DNA from: Streptomyces sp. PsTaAH-137
GTDB lineage: Bacteria; Actinomycetota; Actinomycetes; Streptomycetales; Streptomycetaceae
Direction of reading: 5' to 3'
NCBI RefSeq assembly: GCF_003259365.1
Contig: NZ_QLLY01000018.1
Location: 62,001-126,000, forward strand
DNA: 64,000 nt
Below, in pieces: positions 17,706 to 26,242 of the stretch. Each line of letters opens with the position of its first letter. Position 1 is the first letter of the stretch. Below the pieces are notes generated by a model that saw only the letters and a program-made list of their open reading frames with translations, had not been told where the DNA came from and searched no databases. Both the position numbers and the translations under genes were made by a program.

Positions 17706-18743
17706 TCAACTTGCCATCGTCGCGACGGACTTGGTGCGCGCCTCCGCCACCGCCCGCTCGCCCTCCGGTGAGAAGGCTCCGGCCCGCCGCATCTCGGCGC
17801 CCCGCGCGGCGTCGGTCATCACCAGCTGCGCGTTGATGAAGGCGCCCGCCCGGTACCCGGCGCTCGCCGCGTTCACGACCTGCTCGGCCGGGCCCGCCGC
17901 GTTCCCCACGGCCCACACGCCCGGCACGCTCGTCAGCCCCGTCGGGTCCACGTCGACGAACGGCCCGGCGGGGGTCTCCTTCGTCACGGCACCCAGCGCG
18001 GACAGCAGATCGTCACGCGGCACCGTACGGGTCGGCACGACGAACACCTCCCGCGGGAACTCCCGGCCGCCCGCGAGCCGCACCCCGGTCAGCTTGTCGT
18101 CCGTCACCACGAGCCGGTCGACCGCGCCCACGGCCACGCCCACCCCGGCGGCGGCCAGCAGTTGCCAGTCGTCGTCCGGCAGGCCGTCGGCGTCCGTGCC
18201 GTCGAGGAAGAGCGTCACGTCGTCGGAGAGCTGGCTGAACAGCAACGCCTGGTGGATGCCGGTCGCCGGGCGGTACAGCACGCCGATCGCCCGGTCCCTG
18301 ACCTCCCAGCCGTGGCAGAACGGGCAGTGCAGGACGTCCTTGCCCCAGCGCTCCGCGACACCGGGCACCTCCGGCAGCTCGTCCACCAGTCCCGTCGCGA
18401 TCACCAGGCGGCGCGCGTGCACCCGGCCACCGGACGCGAGCGTCACCTCGAACTCGCCGTCCCCGTCCGGCTCGGCCGCCGTCACCCGGTCCGGCACCAG
18501 CTCCACGCCGTATCCGGCGACCTCCCGGCGCACCTCGGCCAGGAACTCGGCCGGCGGCATCCCGTCGCGCGACGGGTAGCCCTGCATGTGCGCGGCCGGC
18601 GCGTTGCGCGGCTCGCCCGCGTCGACGACCAGGACCGAGCGGCGCGAACGCCCCAGGATCAGCGCCGCCGACAGGCCCGCCGTGGCGCCGCCGACCACCA
18701 CGACCTCGTACATGTCCTTCTTGGTGCTGCTCGTGCCGTTCAT
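17706..18743 (-). CDS. Thioredoxin-reductase-like FAD/NAD(P) oxidoreductase
   Basis: Flavoprotein disulfide reductase-like enzyme of 345 residues. The FAD-binding GGATAGLSAAL motif lies near residue 18 and the redox-type CPFC pair is C140/C143 within CPFCHGWE. The second FAD contact (PGVWAVGNAAG) is near residue 285. A C-terminal extension of about 30 residues goes beyond the usual enzyme. No thioredoxin gene is adjacent, and the CPFCHGWE context differs from the CATCDG of classical TrxB, so the disulfide partner or substrate is unknown. An XRE-cupin regulator is divergent, with its promoter in the 98-base gap. Confidence 0.85.
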   Translation of the reverse strand: MNGTSSTKKDMYEVVVVGGATAGLSAALILGRSRRSVLVVDAGEPRNAPAAHMQGYPSRDGMPPAEFLAEVRREVAGYGVELVPDRVTAAEPDGDGEFEVTLASGGRVHARRLVIATGLVDELPEVPGVAERWGKDVLHCPFCHGWEVRDRAIGVLYRPATGIHQALLFSQLSDDVTLFLDGTDADGLPDDDWQLLAAAGVGVAVGAVDRLVVTDDKLTGVRLAGGREFPREVFVVPTRTVPRDDLLSALGAVTKETPAGPFVDVDPTGLTSVPGVWAVGNAAGPAEQVVNAASAGYRAGAFINAQLVMTDAARGAEMRRAGAFSPEGERAVAEARTKSVATMAS

Positions 18744-18806
18744 GGCTTCACCTCGTCCGTACCGGCTCTCCCCGTCGCTCTCGAAGGTGCAAGATTCCTC
18801 GCCGGA

Positions 18807-18835
18807 TTGACAAACGGCTTTGCCGAAACTGCAAT
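18807..18835 (+). promoter_or_regulatory. Promoter of XRE-cupin gene (-35 TTGACA, -10 TGCAAT)
   Basis: TTGACA at 18807-18812 and TGCAAT at 18830-18835 are 17 bases apart. The ATG at 18842 is six bases after the -10, with no ribosome site, so the transcript is probably leaderless. Confidence 0.65.
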
Positions 18836-18841
18836 GGATTC

Positions 18842-19465
18842 ATGAACGCACACGATGACGAACCCGCCGCCGGGCCGGAGGCGAGCACGGACGACGTGCT
18901 GTCCGGCGTCGGGCCGCGCCTGCGCGCCCTGCGCAAGGAGCGCGGCGCCACCCTCTCCGGCCTCTCCGAGACCACGGGCATCTCCGTCAGCACGCTCTCC
19001 CGCCTGGAGTCCGGGCTGCGCAAGCCGAGCCTGGAGCTGCTGCTGCCCATCGCCCGCGCCCACCAGGTCCCGCTGGACGAGCTGGTCGGCGCGCCGCCGG
19101 TCGGCGATCCCCGGGTCCGCGGCGCGAAGCCCGTCGTGCGGCACGGCCGGACGATGATCCCGCTGACCCGCCAGCCCGGCGGCCTCCAGGCCTACAAGAT
19201 CATCGAGCCGAACCGGGTGGCGGAACCCGACCCGCAGACCCACGAGGGCTACGAGTGGATCTACATGCTCTCCGGGAAACTGCGGATCGTCCTCGGCGAG
19301 CACGACGTGGTGCTCGGCCCCGGCGAGGCCGCCGAGTTCGACACCCGCGTGCCGCACTGGTTCGGGTCGACGGGGGAGGGGCCCGCCGAGTTCCTGAGCC
19401 TCTTCGGGCCGCAGGGCGAGCGCATGCACGTACGGGCGCGGCCCGCGCGGTCCAAGGGGGAGTGA
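18842..19465 (+). CDS. XRE-family regulator with C-terminal cupin domain
   Basis: Transcription factor of 207 residues. The N-terminal Cro/CI helix-turn-helix runs about residues 25-80 (LRALRKERGATLSGLSETTGISVSTLSRLES). A linker leads to a cupin sensor domain (THEGYEWIYMLSGKLRIVLGEHDVVLGPGEAAEFDTRVPHW, about 135-180) whose histidines could bind metal or a small ligand. The gene diverges from the thioredoxin-reductase-like gene, its likely target. The start matches a leaderless promoter. Confidence 0.9.
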   Translation: MNAHDDEPAAGPEASTDDVLSGVGPRLRALRKERGATLSGLSETTGISVSTLSRLESGLRKPSLELLLPIARAHQVPLDELVGAPPVGDPRVRGAKPVVRHGRTMIPLTRQPGGLQAYKIIEPNRVAEPDPQTHEGYEWIYMLSGKLRIVLGEHDVVLGPGEAAEFDTRVPHWFGSTGEGPAEFLSLFGPQGERMHVRARPARSKGE

Positions 19466-19479
19466 GCCGGGCCGGGGCA

Positions 19480-19509
19480 TTCACAGACCGGCAAGCGACC
19501 GCTTAGTAT
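19480..19509 (+). promoter_or_regulatory. Promoter with overlapping palindrome AAGCGACCGCTT
   Basis: TTCACA (19480-19485) and TAGTAT (19504-19509) are spaced 18 bases apart. A perfect inverted repeat AAGCG-AC-CGCTT (19493-19504) fills the end of the spacer and touches the -10. This position would suit a TetR-type repressor of the following operon. Confidence 0.6.
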
Positions 19510-19553
19510 GCAGCCGAACCCGGTTTGACGAAGCAGTCCCGTGGAGGCCCCGC

Positions 19554-20540
19554 ATGCAGGCATGGCAAGTGCACGAGAACGGCGAGCCGAGCGAGGTGAT
19601 GCGCCTGGAGGAGGTGGCGCGTCCCGAGCCCGGCGAGGGGCAGGTCCTGCTCAAGGTGCGCGCCGCCAACATCAACTTCCCGGACGCGCTGCTCTGCCGC
19701 GGCCAGTACCAGGTCAGGCCGCCGCTGCCGTTCACCCCCGGCGTGGAGATCTGCGGCGAGACCGAGGACGGCCGCCGTGTCATCGCCAACCCGGCGCTGC
19801 CGTTCGGCGGGTTCGCCGAGTACGCCGTCGCCGACGCCCGCGCGCTGCTGCCCGCCCCGGACGCCCTCGACGACGCCGAGACCGCCGCGCTGCACATCGG
19901 GTACCAGACCGGCTGGTTCGGCCTGCACCAGCGCGCCCGCCTCCAGGAGGGCGAGACGCTGCTCGTGCACGCCGCCGCGGGCGGGGTCGGCAGCGCCGCC
20001 GTCCAGCTCGGCAAGGCCGCGGGAGCCCGGGTCATCGGCGTCGTCGGCGGCCCGGACAAGGCCAAGGTCGCCCAGGAGCTGGGCTGCGACGTCGTCATCG
20101 ACCGCCGCTCCGACGACGTCATCGCCGCCGTCAAGGAGGCGACCGGCGGACGCGGCGCCGACGTGATCTACGACCCCGTGGGCGGCGACGCCTACCAGCA
20201 GTCGGCGAAGACCGTCGCCTTCGAGGGCCGCATCGTCGTGGTCGGCTTCGCCTCGGGCAGCATCCCGAGCCCCGCCCTCAACCACGCCCTGGTGAAGAAC
20301 TACTCGATCATGGGCCTGCACTGGGGCCTGTACGCGCAGAAGAACCCCAAGCTCATCCCGCACTGCCACGAGAAGCTCACCGAGCTCGCCGCGCGCGGCG
20401 CCATCAAGCCCCTCGTCAGCGACCGCGTCGACCTCGCCGACGCCCCGGCCGCCGTCCAGCGCGTCGCGGACGGCGTCACCACCGGCCGCGTCGTCGTGGT
20501 GCCCGGCCTGAACGCCCGTACGGAAGGAGCCGCCGCATGA
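19554..20540 (+). CDS. NADPH:quinone oxidoreductase-type MDR protein
   Basis: Zinc-free medium-chain reductase of 328 residues. The N-terminal GroES-like part (ANINFPDALLCRGQYQ, PFTPGVEICGE) and the Rossmann motif HAAAGGVGSAAVQLGKAAGA near residue 140 are those of the quinone oxidoreductase group; structural-zinc cysteines are absent. It leads a three-gene operon with two acyl-CoA dehydrogenases. Its stop overlaps the next start as ATGA. That linkage suggests reduction of an acyl-CoA-derived enone or an electron-transfer role, but the substrate is not determined. Confidence 0.85.
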   Translation: MQAWQVHENGEPSEVMRLEEVARPEPGEGQVLLKVRAANINFPDALLCRGQYQVRPPLPFTPGVEICGETEDGRRVIANPALPFGGFAEYAVADARALLPAPDALDDAETAALHIGYQTGWFGLHQRARLQEGETLLVHAAAGGVGSAAVQLGKAAGARVIGVVGGPDKAKVAQELGCDVVIDRRSDDVIAAVKEATGGRGADVIYDPVGGDAYQQSAKTVAFEGRIVVVGFASGSIPSPALNHALVKNYSIMGLHWGLYAQKNPKLIPHCHEKLTELAARGAIKPLVSDRVDLADAPAAVQRVADGVTTGRVVVVPGLNARTEGAAA

Positions 20541-21721
20541 GCGTCGACGCAGCTCGACTGCAGTCCCTGACCCAGGAGTTCCTGGCCGCGCACCCGGTCG
20601 CGACCACCCCGCGCGAGGAGTTCCTCAGCGCCCGCTTCGACGCCGGACTCGCCTGGGTGCACTACCCGAAGGGCCTCGGCGGTCTCGACGCGCCGCGCGC
20701 CCTGCAAGCCGTCGTGGACGCCGAGCTGGAGACGGCGGGCGCCCCCGACAACGACCCCCGGCGCAACGGCATCGGCCTCGGCATGGCCGCGCCCACCATC
20801 CTGCGCTACGGCACCGACGAGCAGAAGCAGCGCTTCCTCAAGCCGCTGTGGACCGGCGCCGAGGTGTGGTGCCAGCTGTTCAGCGAGCCCGGCGCCGGAT
20901 CCGACCTCGCCGCGCTCGGCACCCGCGCCGTGCGCGAGGGCGACGACTGGATCGTCAACGGACAGAAGGTGTGGACGTCCGGCGCGCACAACGCCCGGTT
21001 CGCCATCCTCATCGCCCGCACCGACCCGGACGTGCCCAAGCACCGCGGCATCACCTACTTCGTGTGCGACATGACCGACCCCGGCGTCGAGGTGCGGCCA
21101 CTGCGCCAGATCACCGGCGAGGCCGAGTTCAACGAGGTTTTCCTCACCGACGTCAAGATCCCCGACGCCCACCGGCTCGGCGAGATCGGCGACGGCTGGA
21201 AGGTCGCCCAGACCACCCTCAACAACGAGCGCGTCGCCATCGGCGGCATGCGCATCCCGCGCGAGGGCGGCCTCGTCGGCATCGTCGCCGACACCTGGCG
21301 CGAGCGCCCCGAACTGCGCACCCACGACCTGCACCAGCGCCTGATGACCCTGTGGGTCGAGGCCGAGGTCGCCCGCCTCACCGGCGAACGCCTGCGCCAG
21401 CAGCTCGTCGCCGGACACCCCGGCCCCGAGGGCGCCGGCATGAAGCTCGGCTTCGCCCGCCTCAACCAGCAGATCAGCGGTCTGGAGCTGGAACTCCTCG
21501 GCGAGGAGGGGCTGTTGTACGACGACTGGACGATGCGCCGCCCGGAGATCGTCGACTTCGCGGGCCGCGACGCCGGCTACCGCTATCTGCGCGCCAAGGG
21601 CAACAGCATCGAGGGCGGGACGAGCGAGGTCCTGCTGAACATCGTCGCCGAGCGCGTGCTGGGCCTGCCGCCCGAGCCGCGCACCGACAAGGACGTCGCC
21701 TGGAAGGACCTCTCCCGATGA
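20537..21721 (+). CDS. Acyl-CoA dehydrogenase, catalytic-type subunit
   Basis: FAD-dependent enzyme introducing a 2,3 double bond into an acyl-CoA, 394 residues. Family segments are LFSEPGAGSDLA, KVWTSGAHNARFAIL, and the C-terminal NSIEGGTSEVLLN stretch, whose Glu is at the usual catalytic-base position. Start ATG 20537 sits in ATGA with the preceding stop; open frame further upstream lies inside the reductase gene. The next gene is a second, shorter acyl-CoA dehydrogenase, again with ATGA overlap. This coupled pair resembles actinobacterial heteromeric FadE enzymes, which act on sterol-like or unusual acyl-CoAs (family knowledge). Confidence 0.88.
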   Translation: MSVDAARLQSLTQEFLAAHPVATTPREEFLSARFDAGLAWVHYPKGLGGLDAPRALQAVVDAELETAGAPDNDPRRNGIGLGMAAPTILRYGTDEQKQRFLKPLWTGAEVWCQLFSEPGAGSDLAALGTRAVREGDDWIVNGQKVWTSGAHNARFAILIARTDPDVPKHRGITYFVCDMTDPGVEVRPLRQITGEAEFNEVFLTDVKIPDAHRLGEIGDGWKVAQTTLNNERVAIGGMRIPREGGLVGIVADTWRERPELRTHDLHQRLMTLWVEAEVARLTGERLRQQLVAGHPGPEGAGMKLGFARLNQQISGLELELLGEEGLLYDDWTMRRPEIVDFAGRDAGYRYLRAKGNSIEGGTSEVLLNIVAERVLGLPPEPRTDKDVAWKDLSR

Positions 21722-22818
21722 GCACACAGCCCGACCTCCTCTACTCCGAGGACGAGGAAGCGCTCCGCTCGGCGGTCCGCGACCTGCTCACCGACCACTG
21801 CTCCGCCCCGGCCGTGCTCGCCCGCATCGAGAGCGACGAGCCGCACGACCGCGCCCTGTGGAAGAACCTCGCCGACAGCATGGGCCTGGCCGGGCTGCTC
21901 GTTCCCGAGGAGCGCGGTGGGCAGGGCGCCACGCACCGCGAGGCCGCCGTCGTCCTGGAGGAGCTGGGCCGCGCCGTCGCCCCCGTGCCGTACCTGACGA
22001 GCGCCGTCATCGCCACCGAGGCGCTGCTCGCCTGCGTCGGCGCCGAGGCCGAGGCACTGCTCTCCGCGCTCGCCTCGGGCCGCACCGTCGGCGCGCTCAC
22101 CGTGCCGCTGTCCGCCGCGTCGGGCCGGGAGTTCACGGACGTGAGCGCCTCGGACGGCACCCTGACCGGGCGGGTCACCGGCGTCGCGGACGCGGCCTTC
22201 GCCGACGTGTTCCTCGTGCCCACGTCCGCCGGCCTGTTCGCCGTGGACGCCTCGGCCGACGGGGTCACGGTCGCACCGCAGACCTCCTTCGACCCGACGC
22301 GACCGCTGGCGACCGTCACCTTCGAGGGCGCCGCAGGACGGCTCCTCGCCGACACCGCCGCCCCCGCCGTGCACCGCGCCCTGCGCGCCGGTGCCGGACT
22401 GCTCGCATCGGAGCAACTCGGCGTCGCCGACTGGCTCTTGACGGAGACGGTGCGCTACACACGCGAGCGCCACCAGTTCAACCGGCCCGTCGGCTCCTTC
22501 CAGGCGCTCAAGCACCGGCTCGCACAGCTGTGGCTGGAAGTCGTCAACGCCCGCGCCACGGCCCGCAACGCTGCCGACGCGCTCGCCACCGGCAGCGACG
22601 ACACCGACGTGGCCGTCGCCGTCGCCCAGGCGTACACGGCGCCCGTCGCCGTGCACGTGGCCGAGGAGGCGCTGCAACTGCACGGCGGCATCGGCATGAC
22701 CTGGGAGCACCCGATCCACCTCTACCTCAAGCGCGCCAAGTCCGACGCGCTCGCGCTCGGCACGGCGGGCCGCCACCGGGAGGAACTGGCCGAACTGGTC
22801 GATCTCCGGGCACCCTGA
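21718..22818 (+). CDS. Acyl-CoA dehydrogenase, second subunit
   Basis: Acyl-CoA dehydrogenase-like protein of 366 residues. The N-terminal helical domain (GLAGLLVPEERGGQG), a weakly conserved middle domain, and the C-terminal FAD contact region (YTRERHQFNRPVGSFQALKH; LQLHGGIGMTWEHPIHLYLKRAK) are present. The EGT-type catalytic-base loop seen in the preceding subunit is not recognisable here. The two proteins may therefore form an alpha2-beta2 enzyme with only two active sites, as known for actinobacterial FadE pairs. It starts in ATGA with the preceding gene. A large inverted repeat follows 27 bases after its stop. Confidence 0.85.
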   Translation: MSTQPDLLYSEDEEALRSAVRDLLTDHCSAPAVLARIESDEPHDRALWKNLADSMGLAGLLVPEERGGQGATHREAAVVLEELGRAVAPVPYLTSAVIATEALLACVGAEAEALLSALASGRTVGALTVPLSAASGREFTDVSASDGTLTGRVTGVADAAFADVFLVPTSAGLFAVDASADGVTVAPQTSFDPTRPLATVTFEGAAGRLLADTAAPAVHRALRAGAGLLASEQLGVADWLLTETVRYTRERHQFNRPVGSFQALKHRLAQLWLEVVNARATARNAADALATGSDDTDVAVAVAQAYTAPVAVHVAEEALQLHGGIGMTWEHPIHLYLKRAKSDALALGTAGRHREELAELVDLRAP

Positions 22819-22845
22819 GCGACGGGCCCCGCACAAACCGATGGA

Positions 22846-22890
22846 CAGTGACGGCATGCCCGTGATCTCTTCACGGGCATGCCATCACTG
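22846..22890. terminator. 20-bp-arm inverted repeat overlapping the next start codon
   Basis: Arms 22846-22865 and 22871-22890 are complementary with a single mismatch around a five-base loop; the inner 13 bases are perfect. It can terminate the acyl-CoA dehydrogenase operon. The ATG of the VOC gene (22879) lies in its right arm, so it may also be an operator or a translational block. Confidence 0.75.
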
Positions 22891-23253
22891 ATCCGCCACC
22901 TCACCATCGACTGCGCCGACCCCTACACCCTCGCCGGCTTCTGGGCCGAGGCGCTGGTCGGGGCCATCACCGACGAGGATCATCCCGGCGATCCCGAGGC
23001 GCTGGTGGAGAGCGCGTCCGTGGGCGTCCTGTTCATCCGCGTCCCCGAGGGCAAGGCCGCGAAGAACCGCCTCCACATCGACCTCCAGCCGCAGGACCGC
23101 ACCCGCGACGAGGAGGTCGACCGCCTCCTCGCCCTGGGCGCCACCCTCCAGGGCGACCACCGCCGCCCCGACGGCACGGGCTGGGTGACCCTCCACGACC
23201 CGGAGGGCAACGAGTTCTGTGTCGAGCGCAGCGCGGGGGAGCGAAAGCCCTAG
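22879..23253 (+). CDS. VOC-family (glyoxalase-like) protein
   Basis: Small 124-residue protein of the vicinal-oxygen-chelate fold. It opens with a beta strand and cap helix (IRHLTIDCADPYTLAGFWAEAL) and ends with WVTLHDPEGNEFCVER, the pattern of the Glo_EDI_BRP subfamily. Members bind metal or small ligands, serving as lyases or resistance proteins; no substrate can be given. There is no ribosome site, and the start codon is within a strong stem-loop. No other in-frame start was found upstream, so the start is inferred from homology. Confidence 0.8.
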   Translation: MPSLIRHLTIDCADPYTLAGFWAEALVGAITDEDHPGDPEALVESASVGVLFIRVPEGKAAKNRLHIDLQPQDRTRDEEVDRLLALGATLQGDHRRPDGTGWVTLHDPEGNEFCVERSAGERKP

Positions 23254-23376
23254 GGACTGCCCGGCCGGATGAACCACAGGCGGCCGTCCGGCCAACTCCC
23301 CTTCCATGTCTGCCCATCAGTGCCGTGCGCCCCGCATACTCACCCGTGTCCCACCGGCCCACCACGGGAGGCACAC

Positions 23377-24234
23377 ATGGCACTGACCACCCGCCGCAGA
23401 GCCCTCGGCGCGTTCGCCGCCGCACTGGCCACCGGTGTCGCCGCACCACAACTCGCCCACGCCGACGGGCGGCGGCGCGGGCCGCGTCCGCTGCTCCGGG
23501 CGCACGCCCACAACGACTACGACCACCCGCGCCCGCTGTTCGACGCCCTCGACCACCGCTTCAACAGCGTCGAGGCCGACATCTACCTCGTCGACGGAGA
23601 CCTCCTCGTCGCCCACGACCCCGTCGACCTCGACCCGGCGCGCACCCTCGAATCCCTCTACCTGGCCCCGCTCGCCGCCCGGGTCCGCGCCGGCCACGGC
23701 TCGGTGTACCGGGGGTGGCGGCTGCCGCTGCAGCTCCTCATCGACATCAAGACCGAGGGCGACGCGACCTACCGCGAACTCGACCGCCAACTGCGCCGTC
23801 ACCGAGGTCTGTTCACGACGTACGGGCACGGCAAGGTGCACGCCGGGCCCGTCACCGCCGTCGTCTCCGGTGACCGCGCCGCGGAGCCGGTCATCGCGGC
23901 CGAGCGCACCCGCAGCGCCTTCTACGACGGCCGCCTCACCGACCTCGGCACCGCGGATCCCGCCTCCTTCATCCCGCTCATCAGCGACAACTGGACGAAC
24001 AACTTCACCTGGCTGGGCGCGGGACCGATGCCCGCCGCCGAACGCGACAGGCTGCGCGGCATCGTCTCCGCCGCGCACGCCCACGGGCAGCGCGTCCGCT
24101 TCTGGGCCACACCCGACATCGCCGGACCCGAACGGGACAACGTGTGGGCCGAGTTGATCGCCGCCGGTGTCGACCATCTGAACACCGACGACCTCGCGGG
24201 GCTCGAAGCGTTCCTCGACGCCCACGACCGATGA
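23377..24234 (+). CDS. Secreted PI-PLC/glycerophosphodiesterase-superfamily protein
   Basis: Exported phosphodiesterase-like protein of 285 residues. A Tat-type signal (TTRRRALGAFAAALATG) ends near AHADG. The mature protein begins RAHAHNDYDHPRP, followed by NSVEADIYLVDGDLLVAHDP. These are the His/Glu/Asp metal-binding and catalytic positions of the PI-PLC-like GDPD superfamily TIM barrel, and LLIDIKTEG matches a later strand. ATG 23377 follows GGGAGG. It may hydrolyse glycerophosphodiesters or related polar lipids outside the cell to obtain phosphate or glycerol, but no assay-level function can be assigned. Confidence 0.8.
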   Translation: MALTTRRRALGAFAAALATGVAAPQLAHADGRRRGPRPLLRAHAHNDYDHPRPLFDALDHRFNSVEADIYLVDGDLLVAHDPVDLDPARTLESLYLAPLAARVRAGHGSVYRGWRLPLQLLIDIKTEGDATYRELDRQLRRHRGLFTTYGHGKVHAGPVTAVVSGDRAAEPVIAAERTRSAFYDGRLTDLGTADPASFIPLISDNWTNNFTWLGAGPMPAAERDRLRGIVSAAHAHGQRVRFWATPDIAGPERDNVWAELIAAGVDHLNTDDLAGLEAFLDAHDR

Positions 24235-24373
24235 CCCGCTCGCGGTGACTCCTCCGCGGTGACCCGCAGTTAGCACTCTTTCGGGGGACAGGTCGTGCCC
24301 CGCCGCGCGCCCTCCGCTGCGTCACACTTGCGGCCGAAAGCCACGGTGTTGACGTGGCGGAGGAGGTTCGGCG

Positions 24374-24568
24374 ATGTCTCTGTCCATTTCCCTCGTGGTG
24401 CTGCTCCTGGTCGTCGCGGTGATCATTCTGCGCAACGGTGCCATGAAGCTCTCCCATGCCGTGGTCTGCGTGCTGCTCGGCTTCCTGCTCGCCGGCACCA
24501 ACGCCGCCCCCACCATCCACCACGGCATCAACGCCACCGCGGGCCTGGTCAGCAGCCTGAAACCGTGA
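24374..24568 (+). CDS. Small membrane protein of unknown function
   Basis: A 64-residue protein with two hydrophobic helices (about residues 3-19 and 27-44) joined by a short positively charged loop with RNGAMKLSH, and a polar tail with IHHGINAT. A strong purine-rich ribosome site (GGAGGAGG) precedes ATG 24374. No catalytic motif is present, and the family is not recognised. It stands alone between a phosphodiesterase and a secreted beta-propeller-like protein. Confidence 0.7.
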   Translation: MSLSISLVVLLLVVAVIILRNGAMKLSHAVVCVLLGFLLAGTNAAPTIHHGINATAGLVSSLKP

Positions 24569-24617
24569 CCGGCACCCGGTGATCGTTGCGGCTTCGTGAA
24601 CAACTCCCTTACTTGCA

Positions 24618-24646
24618 TGGACACTTCAAGCGGCGGCGCCTAGCTT
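24618..24646 (+). promoter_or_regulatory. Promoter of secreted protein gene (-35 TGGACA, -10 TAGCTT)
   Basis: TGGACA (24618-24623) and TAGCTT (24641-24646) are 17 bases apart, and the ATG at 24653 follows six bases later with no ribosome site. A leaderless mRNA is likely. Confidence 0.6.
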
Positions 24647-24652
24647 CGCGGC

Positions 24653-26230
24653 ATGCCGCTTCGCAGACAGCTCGCCCGCACCCTCGCCGTCACGCTGACC
24701 GTGGCCGGGCTCGGCCTCGTCGGCCCGGCCGGCGCCGGGGCCGACGAGATCCCCAAGGCCCCGGGCCACCGCCTCGTCCCGCAGTACGAAGGCGCACCGG
24801 CCCAGCCGCAGGCCGTGCCCGGTCCGGCCCCCGACCAGCACCCCTACCTCGCGGCGAACGGCCGCAGCGGCATGCACGCGGACGGCTGGGGCAGCGGCAC
24901 CTATCCCTGGAGCGGCCCGAACGGCAACGCCCCGCAGGTCACCAGCGAGCAGATGGCCGCACTCGGCGGCGAGTGCGCCACCGTCACCTTCGACAAGGAG
25001 GGCCGCATCGTCACCGTGTGCGGCACCTTCACCGGCTTCCTGGTCAAGCTCCTCGACCCGCACAGCCTCGCGACCCTCGCCGAGTACAAGCTCCCGCAGC
25101 GCCCCTCGACCGTCGAGGCCCTCACCACCCTCGACTTCTCCAAGATCTTCAAGGACACCTCGGGCGGCGCCTACTCCTATCTCGACGACCAGGACCGCCT
25201 CGTCCTCGCCGACTCCCGCCAGCACATCCTGCGGATCGCGCACATCCGTACGGCCGACGGCGGTTGGGAGTTCAAGGTCACCGACGACTGGGACCTGACC
25301 GGCGTCGTCCCGCACGACTGCGCCTCCTGGACGAACCTCTATCCGAGCGGCGAGTGCGATCCCGTCACCTCCGTGATGCCGGACTGGCAGGGCCGCGTGT
25401 GGTGGGTGACCCGGCAGGGCCGGGTCGGCACCGTCGACCCCGCCACGGGCACCATCAGGTCGATCCGCCTGGAGGGGGAGGAGATCCAGAACTCCTTCTC
25501 CGTGGCGAAGGACGGCGTCTCGATCGTCACCGACCACGCCCTGTACAGCTTCGGCACCACCGCCGACGGCACCCCGAAGGCCGTGTGGCGCCAGACGTAC
25601 GACCGCGGCACCGGCACCAAGCCCGGCTCCGTGAACCAGGGTTCGGGCACCACACCCGATCTGTTCGGTATCCAGGACGACTACGTCGCCATCACCGACA
25701 ACGCCGACGACCGGATGAACGTCCTCGTCTACCGGCGCGGCGCCGACGTCCCCGCCGACGAGCGTCTTGTCTGCAAGGTGCCGGTATTCGGCGCCGGCGC
25801 GTCCACGACCGACAACTCCCTCATCTCGTACGGGAACAGCCTCGTCGTCGAGAACAACTACGGCTACGAGAACATCACCTCGCTCACCTTCGGGCGCAGC
25901 ATCGTCGGCGGCGTGACCCGGATCGACGTACGCGACGACGGCAGCGGCTGCGACACGGTGTGGGAGAGCGGGGTGCGCTCCCCGTCCACCGTGCCGAAGC
26001 TCTCCACCGCCAACGGGCTGCTGTACCTCTACACCAAGGAGCCCAACTCCCTCGGCGTGGACGCCTGGTACCTCACCGCCGTCGACTTCCGCACCGGCGC
26101 CACCCGCTGGAAGCGGCTCGTCGGAACCGGCGTCGCCTACGACAACAACTGGGCGCCCGTGACGCTCGGCCCCGACGGCACCGCGTACGTGGGGGTGTTC
26201 AACGGGCTGGTGGCCGTACGCGACAGCTGA
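24653..26230 (+). CDS. Secreted beta-propeller-like protein of unknown function
   Basis: A 525-residue exported protein with a Sec-type signal (RRQLARTLAVTLTVAGLGLVG, cleavage near AGADE). The mature part has repeated short beta segments of the form 'DxxGRVWWVTxxGRVGTVDPATGT' and 'GPDGTAYVGVFNGLVAV', like PQQ-type or NHL propeller blades. Few cysteines are scattered through it and no enzyme motif is evident. It could be a ligand-binding or scaffold propeller. The gene is isolated and convergent with the phosphodiester glycosidase gene 12 bases away. Confidence 0.75.
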   Translation: MPLRRQLARTLAVTLTVAGLGLVGPAGAGADEIPKAPGHRLVPQYEGAPAQPQAVPGPAPDQHPYLAANGRSGMHADGWGSGTYPWSGPNGNAPQVTSEQMAALGGECATVTFDKEGRIVTVCGTFTGFLVKLLDPHSLATLAEYKLPQRPSTVEALTTLDFSKIFKDTSGGAYSYLDDQDRLVLADSRQHILRIAHIRTADGGWEFKVTDDWDLTGVVPHDCASWTNLYPSGECDPVTSVMPDWQGRVWWVTRQGRVGTVDPATGTIRSIRLEGEEIQNSFSVAKDGVSIVTDHALYSFGTTADGTPKAVWRQTYDRGTGTKPGSVNQGSGTTPDLFGIQDDYVAITDNADDRMNVLVYRRGADVPADERLVCKVPVFGAGASTTDNSLISYGNSLVVENNYGYENITSLTFGRSIVGGVTRIDVRDDGSGCDTVWESGVRSPSTVPKLSTANGLLYLYTKEPNSLGVDAWYLTAVDFRTGATRWKRLVGTGVAYDNNWAPVTLGPDGTAYVGVFNGLVAVRDS

Positions 26231-26242
26231 CAGATCGCGGGA

